Source of the DNA: Pinus tabuliformis
Lineage: Eukaryota > Streptophyta > Pinopsida > Pinales > Pinaceae
Assembly: GCA_031772625.1 (NCBI GenBank)
Contig: CM062805.1
Coordinates: forward strand, 802,371,592 to 802,435,591
Reading direction: 5' to 3'
Length of the DNA: 64,000 nt
Shown: positions 1-9,695 of the stretch, piece by piece
How the letters are laid out: every line of letters begins with the position of its first letter
Numbering within the stretch: the stretch's first letter is position 1
The notes under the pieces: generated by a model
What the model saw: the letters and a program-made list of their open reading frames with translations, nothing else
What the model was told of the DNA's origin: nothing
Database searches by the model: none
Program-made: the position numbers and the translations under genes

Positions 1-413
1 CAACAACAAAATCTTATTGCAAAGCAACTGTAACCCCCACAAGGGGGAAAAATGGTTCACAAAATCCTTTAGCTGGTGAAGGATCTTCTACCATTTACAC
101 ATTTGAAACAATAGAACTCGCCACAAGAGCCAAATCATATGGAGCTCCTGTCGCTCAGCAGAACCTTCCTTAGGTCAAAATCCACCGCTGCCCAATGATT
201 TGCGTAGCGAAAGGCTAGTTGAGGACTTTGTAATTTGACCCCTAAAAGGGGCACTTCGATGCACAATGCAAAATACATCTACACGCGCCACCCAACACTA
301 CAACATTGTAAAAGATTTGGTGCAAGTTTCGTTGGCTATGTCGGCACTCGAAGTATTACAAACATGCCCAACGCAATGGAAAGATTTTCTTTCGGCTATT
401 GGGGGTATTGACC
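1..413 (+). mobile_element. Element A (Tat-like Ty3/gypsy), left part
   Basis: This stretch matches the gag-protease junction of the related element E4 (about 33825-34180): the same order of conserved words appears, for example the peptide EVLQTCPTQ and the DNA word ggagctcctgtc/ggagctccagtc. In this lineage the region lies between the gag zinc knuckle and the protease. It stops exactly where E1 was inserted and resumes at 11869, so it is the left half of one older element whose 5' LTR and gag lie outside the window. The element is old and broken, with well over ten breaks overall. The family call rests on the better preserved pol to the right of E1. Confidence 0.8.
409..413. repeat. Target-site duplication of E1, left copy (TGACC)
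   Basis: TGACC directly precedes the TGTTG start of the left LTR and recurs at 11864-11868 directly after the right LTR. The related element E4 has cgaccctcaag at the same place, so the unsplit target is recognisable. Confidence 0.93.
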
Positions 414-589
414 TGTTGTGGTCACCAACAACCCCCCTCTTTGTTTAGTATTAGCAATAATATCAAGCAAAGGGGGACCCTTAACAAAAAATCTCAAAAA
501 TGTTTTTATCAAAATTTTTGTATTTAACTCCCTAAAAGGTATATCGCATCACAAAGAGAGAGTGAAGCGTTTTTCTATGCGCGTAAGTA

Positions 590-850
590 AGCTGCGATGA
601 AGCGATGCGATATTCATCGCATCGCATATTTTGAAAGCGCCCTTAAAAGAAAAACCTAAGGAATCGCCAATGGCCGATATGCGACGTCGCATAAGCAGCG
701 CATAACGAGCAAATGAAAATTGCAATATTGCGATTTGCGACCTGTGATCTTGCAAACTGCAATTTTGCGATTTGCGATCTGCGACGAATGAGACTATTAA
801 TTGCTGCGATACCAATCGCAGAAACCACTCATCGCAAAGTTTCTTCGGCA
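590..850 (+). promoter_or_regulatory. CpG-rich GCGAT-repeat cluster with palindromes in the E1 LTR
   Basis: Within about 260 bp the words GCGAT, TGCGA and ATCGC occur over twenty times in otherwise AT-rich DNA. It includes a perfect 10 bp-arm palindrome with a 4-base loop at 602-625 (GCGATGCGAT/ATCGCATCGC) and the 14 bp palindrome ATGCGACGTCGCAT at 679-692, whose GACGTC core resembles a bZIP factor site. The right LTR holds the same cluster at about 9875-10130. It lies roughly 200-450 bp upstream of the TATA-like site, so an enhancer or methylation-target role is possible, but this is inference. Confidence 0.5.
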
Positions 851-1054
851 TGATCTGTAAACCCAAAATCGAGCGCTCACCTTAAGGGAAATTAATGATT
901 GCACGCCTGAGTATCCAAAGATGATCGTGTTGCGTTTTTCGAAGAGCCAAGTCATTATGAGTGTCATGATTATGCATTCATTAGGACTTAAAGCTTTCAT
1001 GTCAATCTTTTCGTCATGTCTCTTTTCCTTTACGTAAACTGTAAGGCAGCAACT

Positions 1055-1063
1055 AATATAAAT
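1055..1063 (+). promoter_or_regulatory. TATA-like box of the E1 LTR
   Basis: The sequence AATATAAAT lies mid-LTR and is preserved in the right LTR near 10353. It is the best TATA candidate in the LTR, placing the transcript start about 30 bp downstream. The call rests on sequence only. Confidence 0.4.
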
Positions 1064-2570
1064 CTATATGCATGAAACATCTAAGGAAAAGGGGAAAGTG
1101 CCAATACTTGAAGAACAGAGAGGAGATGCCTTCGCAAATGGTTGTCGCATGCAACAGAGCCACGGATTCCAGAGTATCACTCCACAGACACTGATGAAAA
1201 TAGACTATCCAAGACTCAGAGTCAAAGGCGCACAAAAGCAGCATGTTTGCAAAAGATCCTGAAGCTCAGATTGGATAAAGCAAAAAGAAAAACGCTAAAA
1301 AGGGATGATGTTTCAGAAAAGCCTGGAAGAAAGAATGAAAGCAATTTTTAATGCGTAAGATTGTTCAGGCAACGAAATCCCTAACTCATTGATTCATTCG
1401 CACGGCCGGAAACCAAAATAGCAACAGCACAATCAGTTTGAAAGAAATCTGGGTTATACTAAGTATACACACAACAAATACACCTAGCCACAGGAAGATT
1501 TTCAAAAATATCTTCTAGTTTGTCAGAAAGAGGTGCCAGCTTTTGTTATTTCTACTTTTATCGCCCGAGCAAAAGGAAAAGACAACCAGCCGACTCTTTC
1601 CAGGCGAACCTCACATTGCTTACAACACTAAGGAGCAGATACAGAAACGGTTAGAAATTAGTTTCAATTTTTAGAAATAAAATTGCTTTAGTAAAAGGGC
1701 GGTCATTTGAAGCCGTTCCCTAAATTTGTGTAATTAAGATTAGTTAGTTAGTAGTATTTAACCCTTCTCATGGCATTTGGAGAAGGGTCCGGAAATTTTT
1801 CAAAAAACTTGTCCTCAGAACATGCACTTTTGCACCCTCGGAGGTGGTTTTTGATGAATGGATGGATCGAGATTTATTTATGTTTGCATTTTAATGTCTG
1901 CTACTGATGTTGCACTTCTATACTCTTAGTAGATGTTAGAATTAAGTAGAGATAAATCGTTATTGCTTGGAGTTTGTGAGTAAAATAAGTCATAGATGGT
2001 ACTTTTATCTCTTGATTAATTTCTGCTCATATTCTCAGAGTGATATATAGCTGATTTGTTTATATGTTGATGTATGAATGTCTGGGTTACCATTTGGCAC
2101 TTTTGTACGGTGGAATCATTTGTTTGTGCTTAACATATGAACAACTTATCATGCGATATGTTGTTCACAACTATTTTTCCTAACTTCTTATGTAGAATGG
2201 TTTATCTTAATTGATTTATATTCTTATGATAGATGAATGATCTTTATTACCAGTTATTGTATGAAATATTTTTAGATCGCATGATGAAAGAATATTACCC
2301 CAGGTTAGTATAGATTAGATGTGTTGTTTTTTGGTAGATTACAGTAACATAGAGTCATCTTAGAGTTTAGAATTAGATTAGCTTGAAATTACCTTTAGAT
2401 TAGCATCATCAAAATCTACACACACTCACACATCCTTTAAATTGGGAAGCTGGTCCCATCATCCCCAGTTGGACCCGCTACACCAAACGGGCAAGGAGCC
2501 GCCAATCAGGTTCCGGACCGGGTGGGTATCCCCCTTGTTGTTGACCCGATTTCGGGGCCCTCAACATATT

Positions 2571-2588
2571 TGGCGCTAGAAGGAGGGC
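2571..2588 (+). other. E1 primer-binding site
   Basis: TGGCGCTAGAAGGAGGGC starts four bases after the LTR end. The TGG start is complementary to the CCA end of a tRNA, as expected of a primer-binding site. I cannot name the tRNA with confidence. Confidence 0.7.
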
Positions 2589-2836
2589 ACGAACTATGAA
2601 TGGTAACTAAGTCAAAATCCAAATACCATTCTGAGAGTAAATCACCCTCATCAGCTCCCCCGACTTCTCCAATACGGTTAAACCTGGAGTTAGAAGTCGC
2701 TCGAGTATCCACCGCTGCTACTTACCCTAATATATCAGACCAACTGATCATTGAACCCCCTGAAATTAAAACTTTGATTCGTAAACTCTAGGGATTCTCT
2801 ATTTTTTCTCAGAGGTCTGATAAATCTCACAGCAGC
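2589..2836 (+). other. E1 leader between primer-binding site and gag
   Basis: About 250 bp of leader with no clear domain. An upstream frame of about 60 codons (from about 2600) holds a Ser/Pro-rich stretch similar in composition to the gag N-terminus, so gag translation may once have begun here. Confidence 0.4.
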
Positions 2837-4357
2837 GTGACTTCGCAGTACAATCCTGCTCATCCCCTGACCAGATTGAAGAGTGAAAATTTTGGTATTC
2901 AACCAAGTGAACTCCCTCTCCCTACTAGGAAAAGAGCAAGGAAAACACCACCAGAGTCTGATCGTGAGACTCTTTCATCTACTTCGTCCATTTCAACACC
3001 CTCACCGCGAAGTCAACCACCCACATCCTCATCCCAAATCACTCATCCATCTTCCACAACCCTTCCTCTTCAATCATCAAAGATCATAATATCTTCATCT
3101 CCTCAGCATCAGGGCCCGTCTTCTGCACTTTCATTAACTAGCGGCTCAACAATGGCCCAGTCTCCATGGAACAATCCTGGAGCGGTTTTGATGCCTCCAC
3201 CCCTGAGCCCAATACCGGCCCATCTCGAGAAATGGCTACCCAAATTCAATCCAGAAACAGGCATGCTAGTTGAAGAGCATATCAATAATTTCATGCTTTC
3301 TGTTAATCTCAACGGAGTTACCAACGAGGATGTTGTCATCCGACTTTTTCCTTATACAATGCAAGGAACAGCCGGGTCATGGTACTTTTCGTTACCTTCC
3401 GGATCCATCACAAGTTGGGACATTTTTCAAAGTCAATTCCTCACCAAGTTTGGCGATGACAGATCTACAGTGACATTGATCAATGACCTATCTAATCTTA
3501 AAGCTGAGACTAGAGAACCCATTAAAGATTTCAATTTACGGTTCAACAAGATCCTCAACAAAATTCTCGCTGCTTCTCAACCCAGCGAGGAAGTAAGATG
3601 TGAATGGTACATCACGGCCTTACCATCACACTTGGCTATCTTCGTAGATAGGGCAAACAAGATGACCTTAGTTGAAAACTTAACTGAGGCATTAGCAGTA
3701 GAAAAACGCGTAGTTTCCCTAGAAAAGAGATCTGCAATAGAAGAACGCAAATCTAAGAAAATCTCTTTCAAAGAAGACACCAAGAAGAAGCAAACGAAAG
3801 ATCCATTTGATATGGAAGGATTACAAAAAGTGTTAAAGGCCATGTCCAATGAGATGATTGACATAAGAAAACAAGTAGCAGGAACTTCTTCAAAAAAGCC
3901 CTACAGATCTTTTAAAAGAAATCTTCCCATGGAGATGAAACCACCCAATGCTGTCTCAAACGTCGAATCTGAAGAAGAAGAAGAAGAAGAAGAAAATACC
4001 ACTGAAGGGCAGACCGATGATGAAGAAGTTGTGGAACTACAAGGAATGTGGGATTTCATCCTCCCACAAGAAGAAGATCAAGAAGAATTTCTGGTTAGCA
4101 CACGAAGCAAAAATCAACTTGATCCTCCCCAAACTACCCCTAAACAGAAAGGCGCAAGCCCTGCAACAAAAGATAAGGTCGCAACAAAGAAAACAACTGC
4201 TAGAGCGACCCAATTTAGCCCAATCCAATCAGATGAAGCACCTCCATCAAGAACACTGATAGTGTCGGATGAAATGGAGTATAACATTATCGATGACATG
4301 AAAAAGACTAGGGCTAATATCACTCTTTACGAATTGAGAAAATTGAAACATCAATAG
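2837..4357 (+). CDS. gag: E1 gag
   Basis: An open frame of 506 residues. Residues 1-120 are rich in Ser, Pro and Thr. Residues about 125-290 are a Retrotrans_gag-type capsid domain, with words typical of plant gypsy gag such as HLEKWLPKFNPE, GTAGSWYFSLP and FLTKFGD. A Lys/Glu-rich helix region follows at about 290-325, then a basic patch near 350-370 and an acidic run of Glu at about 377-385. I see no CCHC zinc knuckle. Gag would form the cytoplasmic particle that packages the element RNA. Protease starts six bases after the gag stop codon. The ATG at 2837 is the first in the open frame; an upstream start is possible. Confidence 0.88.
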   Translation: MTSQYNPAHPLTRLKSENFGIQPSELPLPTRKRARKTPPESDRETLSSTSSISTPSPRSQPPTSSSQITHPSSTTLPLQSSKIIISSSPQHQGPSSALSLTSGSTMAQSPWNNPGAVLMPPPLSPIPAHLEKWLPKFNPETGMLVEEHINNFMLSVNLNGVTNEDVVIRLFPYTMQGTAGSWYFSLPSGSITSWDIFQSQFLTKFGDDRSTVTLINDLSNLKAETREPIKDFNLRFNKILNKILAASQPSEEVRCEWYITALPSHLAIFVDRANKMTLVENLTEALAVEKRVVSLEKRSAIEERKSKKISFKEDTKKKQTKDPFDMEGLQKVLKAMSNEMIDIRKQVAGTSSKKPYRSFKRNLPMEMKPPNAVSNVESEEEEEEEENTTEGQTDDEEVVELQGMWDFILPQEEDQEEFLVSTRSKNQLDPPQTTPKQKGASPATKDKVATKKTTARATQFSPIQSDEAPPSRTLIVSDEMEYNIIDDMKKTRANITLYELRKLKHQ

Positions 4358-4363
4358 AAAATA

Positions 4364-4738
4364 ATGATGAAAGAATTACATGTCGTGCCTACTACATCTT
4401 TACCTACAGCTGTAGCTTCCCACAACATAGGAAGACCTCCAACCAACATGATCAATAAGATTGATACAAACGACATTGCCTTGATTGGAGGAAGATCAAG
4501 ATCCCATACTCCTCCTTTTCTTCTCACTTATGAAATTTTCAATAAAAACGTGCACAATTGCTTGGTTGATTCTGGTGCTTCAATGAATATTTTACCCAGA
4601 TCAATATGTGCCAAATTGAATGTTCAGCCACAGAAATCCGCAGTGCGCATAGTTCAACTTGATCGATCTCAAGTCGAAGTGATTGGTGAACTTAACCAGG
4701 TGACCATAAGATTGTCGTCTAACCCGAAAGTATGCTAG
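4364..4738 (+). pseudogene. pro: E1 protease region
   Basis: Retroviral-type aspartic protease with the active-site word LVDSGASMNIL at residues about 66-76 of this 124-residue frame, followed by the flap and C-terminal region. It would cut the Gag-Pol polyprotein. The domain seems to continue in sequence just downstream. The region between gag and RT is where this element shows its few breaks. Confidence 0.8.
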
Positions 4739-4843
4739 GTTATTGACATTCTAGTAGCTGGTATCCCTAAATTCTATGGTTTAATTCTTAGCAGGGATTG
4801 GTCCGAAAAAATCCACAGATATTTCTCAACCGATTGGTCGCAC

Positions 4844-5644
4844 ATGTGGTTACCCTACAACAGTAAACCCAATCAAATAAAGGTTGAACGAGAGTTGCAC
4901 CAAAAATACATAGTGACTGAATTGGAAGGAGAAAACGAAGCAATAGCATACAAAAGCAGTATCATAGGCAATTACTCAGTAGACTCTTTCCTCAGCAATT
5001 TCAATGCTCACACCTCACCTTACATAGAAAATTCAGTTTTGTCCCAAGTTGAAATTTTTTCCCAAACTGATGATTCAAAGTGTTTTAAATTTTTAGATAA
5101 CTCTGTAAATACATCTTTGTTTTGGAAATTATATTTTGATGGCTCTAAAACTAACGAGGGAGCAGGAGCAGGATGTGTTCTGATTAGCCCAGATGGAAAC
5201 AAGACCATGCTTACATGCAGACTTGAGTTCGATTGCACAAACAATATAGCGGAATACGAAGCCTTGGTGCAAGGCCTATACAAAGCAATCAGGATGAATG
5301 TTAAGTATCTTCAAGTCTTTGGAGATTCTGAAATTGTCGTCAAACAGGTACGTAACACCATACATTGCCTGTCAAGTCATTTAAAGCACTATCAATCTTT
5401 AGTACAAGATCTGACTTCACATTTCATAGCATTCAATATTTCGTCAATCCCAAGACTCCAAAATGCGAGCGCAGACCTGTTAGCTAACGTAGCCTCTAGA
5501 CTTATTCCCTTCGAAGATTTTAGTCCCGATAGGTTCTCAATAGAATTAATCTTTAGACCATCCATCCCTGACAACATCACCAACTGGAGAGTATTCAACG
5601 ACGACCCTGTCATTGTAAATTTCCTCACTTCTGAAGGATCCTAA
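4844..5644 (+). CDS. E1 extra (archaeal-type) RNase H
   Basis: A 266-residue frame. Residues about 95-220 are an RNase H of the archaeal/plant HI-like type: LYFDGSKTNEGAGAG carries the first Asp (about residue 98), NNIAEYEALVQGL the Glu (about 137), VFGDSEIVVKQV the second Asp (about 161) and NASADLLANVAS the last Asp (about 209). This extra RNase H is a mark of the plant Tat lineage. Here it lies between protease and RT, while a second RNase H follows RT in the usual place. It would degrade the RNA strand of the RNA/DNA hybrid during reverse transcription. Residues 1-80 are a poorly conserved linker. Confidence 0.85.
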   Translation: MWLPYNSKPNQIKVERELHQKYIVTELEGENEAIAYKSSIIGNYSVDSFLSNFNAHTSPYIENSVLSQVEIFSQTDDSKCFKFLDNSVNTSLFWKLYFDGSKTNEGAGAGCVLISPDGNKTMLTCRLEFDCTNNIAEYEALVQGLYKAIRMNVKYLQVFGDSEIVVKQVRNTIHCLSSHLKHYQSLVQDLTSHFIAFNISSIPRLQNASADLLANVASRLIPFEDFSPDRFSIELIFRPSIPDNITNWRVFNDDPVIVNFLTSEGS

Positions 5645-5722
5645 TCGAATCAAATAATTGACGAAGACCATCATGATCACCAAGTTCAACAAAATAGCAC
5701 TGATAATGCTATACCTAAATCG

Positions 5723-8587
5723 GTGGTTAAGTTAGAAGATTTATATGATTTGAAAATTCGTTTTAAAAGGTCTGCCAATTCTAAACTCTACAGTTCAACT
5801 CTGAATTATGAATTAGTGAACCTAGGAACCGATCAGAAGCCGCAAAACGTTAATCTGGGCCACGGCCTAGCCCCTGAAGAAAAATCAGCATATATCCGTC
5901 TTCTGAGACAATACAAAAACGTTTTTGCGTGGAATTACGATGAGCTGAAGACATACAACACTTCTATCATTCAACACACTATCCCTATGATTGACAATGA
6001 AAAACCTGTCCAGCAGAAGCTCGGAAAAATCCACCCCAACTTAGAAAATCAGATAAAGACTGAGCTAAATAAGTTGTTGAGAGCCAGAATAATTTTCCCT
6101 GTCAGACATTCCAAATGGGTATCCAATATGGTGCCCATTAGAAAGAAAAACGGAGATATTCGGATCTGTATTGATTTCTGGAATCTCAACAAAGCCTGTC
6201 AGAAAGACAATTTTCCCCTCCCACCTATGGAGCAAATACTACAGGCAGTAGCGGGCTCAGAATTAATGTCTTTCCTGGATGGATTTTCAGGATACAATCA
6301 AGTGCTGGTAGATCCCGATGATCAGTTAAAAACCACATTCAGAACCAAATGGGGCACATACGCATATCGGAAGATGCCATTTGGTTTGATCAATGCCGGC
6401 GCTACCTTTAAGAGAGCCATGGACATCGCGTTTAAAGTTTTAGTCAATAAATCGGTAGTGATTTACCTGGATGATATAACAGTGTACTCCAAGAAGCGAA
6501 GCGATCATCTCAAAGACTTGAAACAAATTTTTCAAAGATGTTTGAGGTATGGAATTTCACTTAACCCAAAGAAATCTTTTTTCACATTAAGTGAAGGGAA
6601 ATTGCTCGGATTCATAGTGTCGAAATCTGGTATTCAAATTGAACCTGACAGAATCAAAGAAATTTCCGAAATATCCATCCCCCATAACAAAAAGCCCATG
6701 CAATCTTTCCTTGGACAAATCAATTTTGTAAAAAGGTTTGTCCCGGATTTTTCACGTATTATTTCTCCTTTACAAAATATGATAAAAAGGAATTCAAATT
6801 TTAAATGGGTCCTAGATGAGCACGAAGCATTCAACTTGATCAAACAAGCTATCATCAACGCTCCATCTTTAGCTACCCCAAAATTTTCAGAACCCTTTAT
6901 CTTATATACTTTTGCCTCAGAGAAATCTTATGCCGCGATTTTAAATCAAGCAAATCAAGAGAAGGCGGAAGCTCCAATCGCATTCTTTAGCTCGAACTTA
7001 CAAGGTGCTGAGCTCAATTATTCAGACGTGGAGAAACAAGCATATGCTGTTTTCAAAGCGATCAAATATTTCAGACCTTTCTTACTTAAAGCCCATACCA
7101 AAGTCGTCGTACCATTTCCAGCGGTAAGAAACTTGTTGGTACAGAAGGACGTGGGCGAAAAGAGGGCAAATTGGATTACCGCTTTACAAGAATACGATCT
7201 TGAGATCAAACCAGCAAACATCGTAAGAGGTCAAGGCTTCTGCAAGATGTTAGCTGGAGCATCGCAAATTCCTGAGAACTCAGCTGAAGAGGTACATACA
7301 TATGAGGTAAGCCTAAACGACGCAGAATCATTATATGTGGACACCATTTATTATCTTAAGAATGGGTATGCTCCATCACACCTGGATCACACCAAGAAAA
7401 GAGCTCTGAGATTGAAAGCTAAACAATACCAGCTCATAAATGATGTTCTTTTTAAAAGGAATTATGATTCTGTACTTCTTAAGTGTCTTGAGAAAATTGA
7501 AGCCGAAAAGGTTTTGCAAGAACTCCATGATGGACCAGCAGGTGGACACTATGCTGGAGAGACTACTGCACATAAGATCTTACGTGTAGGATATTATTGG
7601 CCCATGCTGTTCAAAGACTCATACAATTATGTAAGGAAATGCCAAATCTGCCAGACTGATGCAGGGAAACAAAAGAAATCGTCCATGCCACTACAGTCGG
7701 TTAACATCGAGCAACCATTCAACCAATGGGGCTTGGACATAATAGGTGAGATCGTTCCTCACTCTTCTAAGCAGCATAGGTATATCCTCACAGCAACAGA
7801 TTATTTTACTAAATGGGTAGAAGCAGTTCCTCTCAAGACAGTTAATTCTGAAAACATTATTGAATTCATAGATCAGTTTATCATCACTAGGTTTGGGTTG
7901 CCAACGGCCTTAACGTTTGATAATGCATCATACTTTTCTGGAAATGCAATGACTGAGTTTGCACTTAAAAGAGGGTTCAAACTGAAGTATTCTGCCAACT
8001 ACTATCCGCAAGGTAACGGGTTGGCTGAATCAACAAACAAAAACCTAATCAGGATTATTAAAAGAACAGTTGACCAAAACCAAAAGAATTGGCACAAAGC
8101 ACTGGTTAATGCTTTATGGGCAGACATAATTACGAAGAAAACCTCGATCGGCACTTCTCCCTTTAATTTAGTTTATGGGAAAGAAGTGGTTCTTCCTACT
8201 CACCTAGTCATTCCCTCTTTGTCTTTAGTACAACACATCGATGAAGTGTCTACTTCCTCTTTGCAATTGAGACAAATGGAGATAATCAAACTAGAAGAAC
8301 AACGAGAACAAGCTAAGAAAACCCATGCTCACCACCAAGCGCTAATAAAATCCTCTTTTGACTCAAGCATCATAACCAGAAAGAAATTTCAGATGGGAGA
8401 TTTAGTTTTGAAATGGGATAAGTCTCATAAAGAAAAGGGCAAGCATACGAAATTTCAGAAGATGTGGCTTGGTCCTTTTCAGATTGTAGAAGTCATAGGC
8501 CCATCGACGTTTGTGTTGCAGGATTTGGCAGGTAGAAGAGATTCTTTGCCTGTGAATGGACAGATTCTTAAAATGTATTTTCCATAA
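5723..8587 (+). CDS. pol: E1 reverse transcriptase-RNase H-integrase
   Basis: An open frame of 954 residues. RT spans about residues 105-300, with SFLDGFSGYNQV, MPFGLINAGATF and the catalytic YLDD near 249. RNase H follows at about 370-490. The integrase zinc-binding HHCC region is at about 600-645 (GGHYAG then CQICQ). The integrase core carries the DDE triad at about 671, 732 and 769, in WGLDIIGE, TFDNASYF and GLAESTNK. A GPY/F-type module with WLGPFQIVEV lies near 914. I see no chromodomain, in keeping with the Tat/Athila group. The frame ends at TAA with no further coding sequence before the 3' UTR. Confidence 0.92.
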   Translation: MVKLEDLYDLKIRFKRSANSKLYSSTLNYELVNLGTDQKPQNVNLGHGLAPEEKSAYIRLLRQYKNVFAWNYDELKTYNTSIIQHTIPMIDNEKPVQQKLGKIHPNLENQIKTELNKLLRARIIFPVRHSKWVSNMVPIRKKNGDIRICIDFWNLNKACQKDNFPLPPMEQILQAVAGSELMSFLDGFSGYNQVLVDPDDQLKTTFRTKWGTYAYRKMPFGLINAGATFKRAMDIAFKVLVNKSVVIYLDDITVYSKKRSDHLKDLKQIFQRCLRYGISLNPKKSFFTLSEGKLLGFIVSKSGIQIEPDRIKEISEISIPHNKKPMQSFLGQINFVKRFVPDFSRIISPLQNMIKRNSNFKWVLDEHEAFNLIKQAIINAPSLATPKFSEPFILYTFASEKSYAAILNQANQEKAEAPIAFFSSNLQGAELNYSDVEKQAYAVFKAIKYFRPFLLKAHTKVVVPFPAVRNLLVQKDVGEKRANWITALQEYDLEIKPANIVRGQGFCKMLAGASQIPENSAEEVHTYEVSLNDAESLYVDTIYYLKNGYAPSHLDHTKKRALRLKAKQYQLINDVLFKRNYDSVLLKCLEKIEAEKVLQELHDGPAGGHYAGETTAHKILRVGYYWPMLFKDSYNYVRKCQICQTDAGKQKKSSMPLQSVNIEQPFNQWGLDIIGEIVPHSSKQHRYILTATDYFTKWVEAVPLKTVNSENIIEFIDQFIITRFGLPTALTFDNASYFSGNAMTEFALKRGFKLKYSANYYPQGNGLAESTNKNLIRIIKRTVDQNQKNWHKALVNALWADIITKKTSIGTSPFNLVYGKEVVLPTHLVIPSLSLVQHIDEVSTSSLQLRQMEIIKLEEQREQAKKTHAHHQALIKSSFDSSIITRKKFQMGDLVLKWDKSHKEKGKHTKFQKMWLGPFQIVEVIGPSTFVLQDLAGRRDSLPVNGQILKMYFP

Positions 8588-9695
8588 GAAGATCATTCTT
8601 CTATTTTTGTAGGATAGTTTTAGTTTGTTTTTATTTCTATTTTGTTTTTCTCTTTCTTATAAATAAAATCAGTTGTAAGTGATCATTGAAAAGGATTCAT
8701 GAAAGAGCACACTAACTCTCTATCAGATTTTGATTTCACTTGTACAAATAGCAAAGCTTTTCGAAAAATCTAATTTTTACTATTGACAAATAGAGTTAAC
8801 TTTATCCTGAATATGATATTAGTTTCAACCTCTCAAAAGAATTTGATGAAAGAAAACTTTGGTAAAAAATTGTTTTATGTCAACACAATGAAAGGTATCA
8901 TCAATAATAAAATAAATATTCTCTGTAAAGCTGTTGTTTTCAAACTCTATTATTGCCGTCCAGAGCTTTCTTAAGGAAAAACAATGACTTCCTCCCTCCA
9001 AAAGGAAACCACAGCATTCAGAGAAACTATCCAAGAAAAAACTATATCTCAAAGAATAAGAGGTCTCATCACGAGCCGGCTTATCATGATCACAAATATT
9101 ATAACTTGCTGACTTTGCCAAAACTGTCTACCAAAATAGGGCAACGACTCAAGATTGTTGCAATCAAAAGACAAGGGGTCTAATCATGAGCCAGCTTGTT
9201 CAGTAGAAGTGTAAATCAAGTGAATGACTGTGATATAATTTGGCCACCAAACCAAGACATTGTTCTTTAGAGAATAAAAAAAAAAAAAGTGTCAAAAAAG
9301 GAGTTTTCTCTGAAGTGTTGTAAATAACCTCAAGCAGGAAAAAGGATCATTGTTGGATAACATGGTAACCTTGTCGAGGCTATGGACGCTTGCGGGCAGC
9401 AGAGGCTCTACCTACGACAAATGAGCATATTTTAAAACCAGTACGCAGAGAAGACCTTATTTTATATTTTAAAAAGGACAGAGTAATGTTTGGTATGAAT
9501 GAAAGAACTAAGCCTAGGGAAGCAGACAATTGGACAAAAAAGAAAGGTTGAAACAAAGTATCATTGACAGGATGAGGGGTAATCTACTCTATTTGTCCAT
9601 AACAAAATTTAGACATAAGAAAAAATTTTCTGTTTCGGAAGTGGAAATGTCAATAGAAAAGCAGAGATAACTGGTTCTTCACAGTGAATTGCCAT
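8588..9695 (+). other. E1 3' untranslated region with conserved motif block
   Basis: About 1.1 kb without a coding domain. Reading along the element it holds GGTCTCATCACGAGCC (9062-9077), GGGGTCTAATCATGAGCC (9175-9192), TTGGCCACCAAACCAAG (about 9241-9257) and TTGTCGAGGCTATGGACGC (about 9372-9390). The same words occur downstream of pol in the minus-strand elements E5 and E6. A run of about 12 A lies near 9279. The 3' LTR starts at 9696; I do not see a convincing polypurine tract directly before it. Confidence 0.65.

Larger units (their letters stand above)
414..2566 (+). repeat. E1 left (5') LTR
   Basis: The LTR begins TGTTGTGGTC and ends CTCAACA, so its ends form the short inverted repeat TGTTG/CAACA. 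It matches 9696-11863 along its whole length; the right copy is about 15 bp longer because of a small duplication near a GACGTC palindrome. It holds a CpG-rich GCGAT cluster, a TATA-like site near 1055, and a long AT-rich 3' half. The primer-binding site follows a few bases after its end. Confidence 0.95.

Noticed and set aside
549-866. Minus-strand frames in the E1 LTR
   Set aside because: Arise from the GCGAT repeat cluster, which lacks stops on this strand; no homology.
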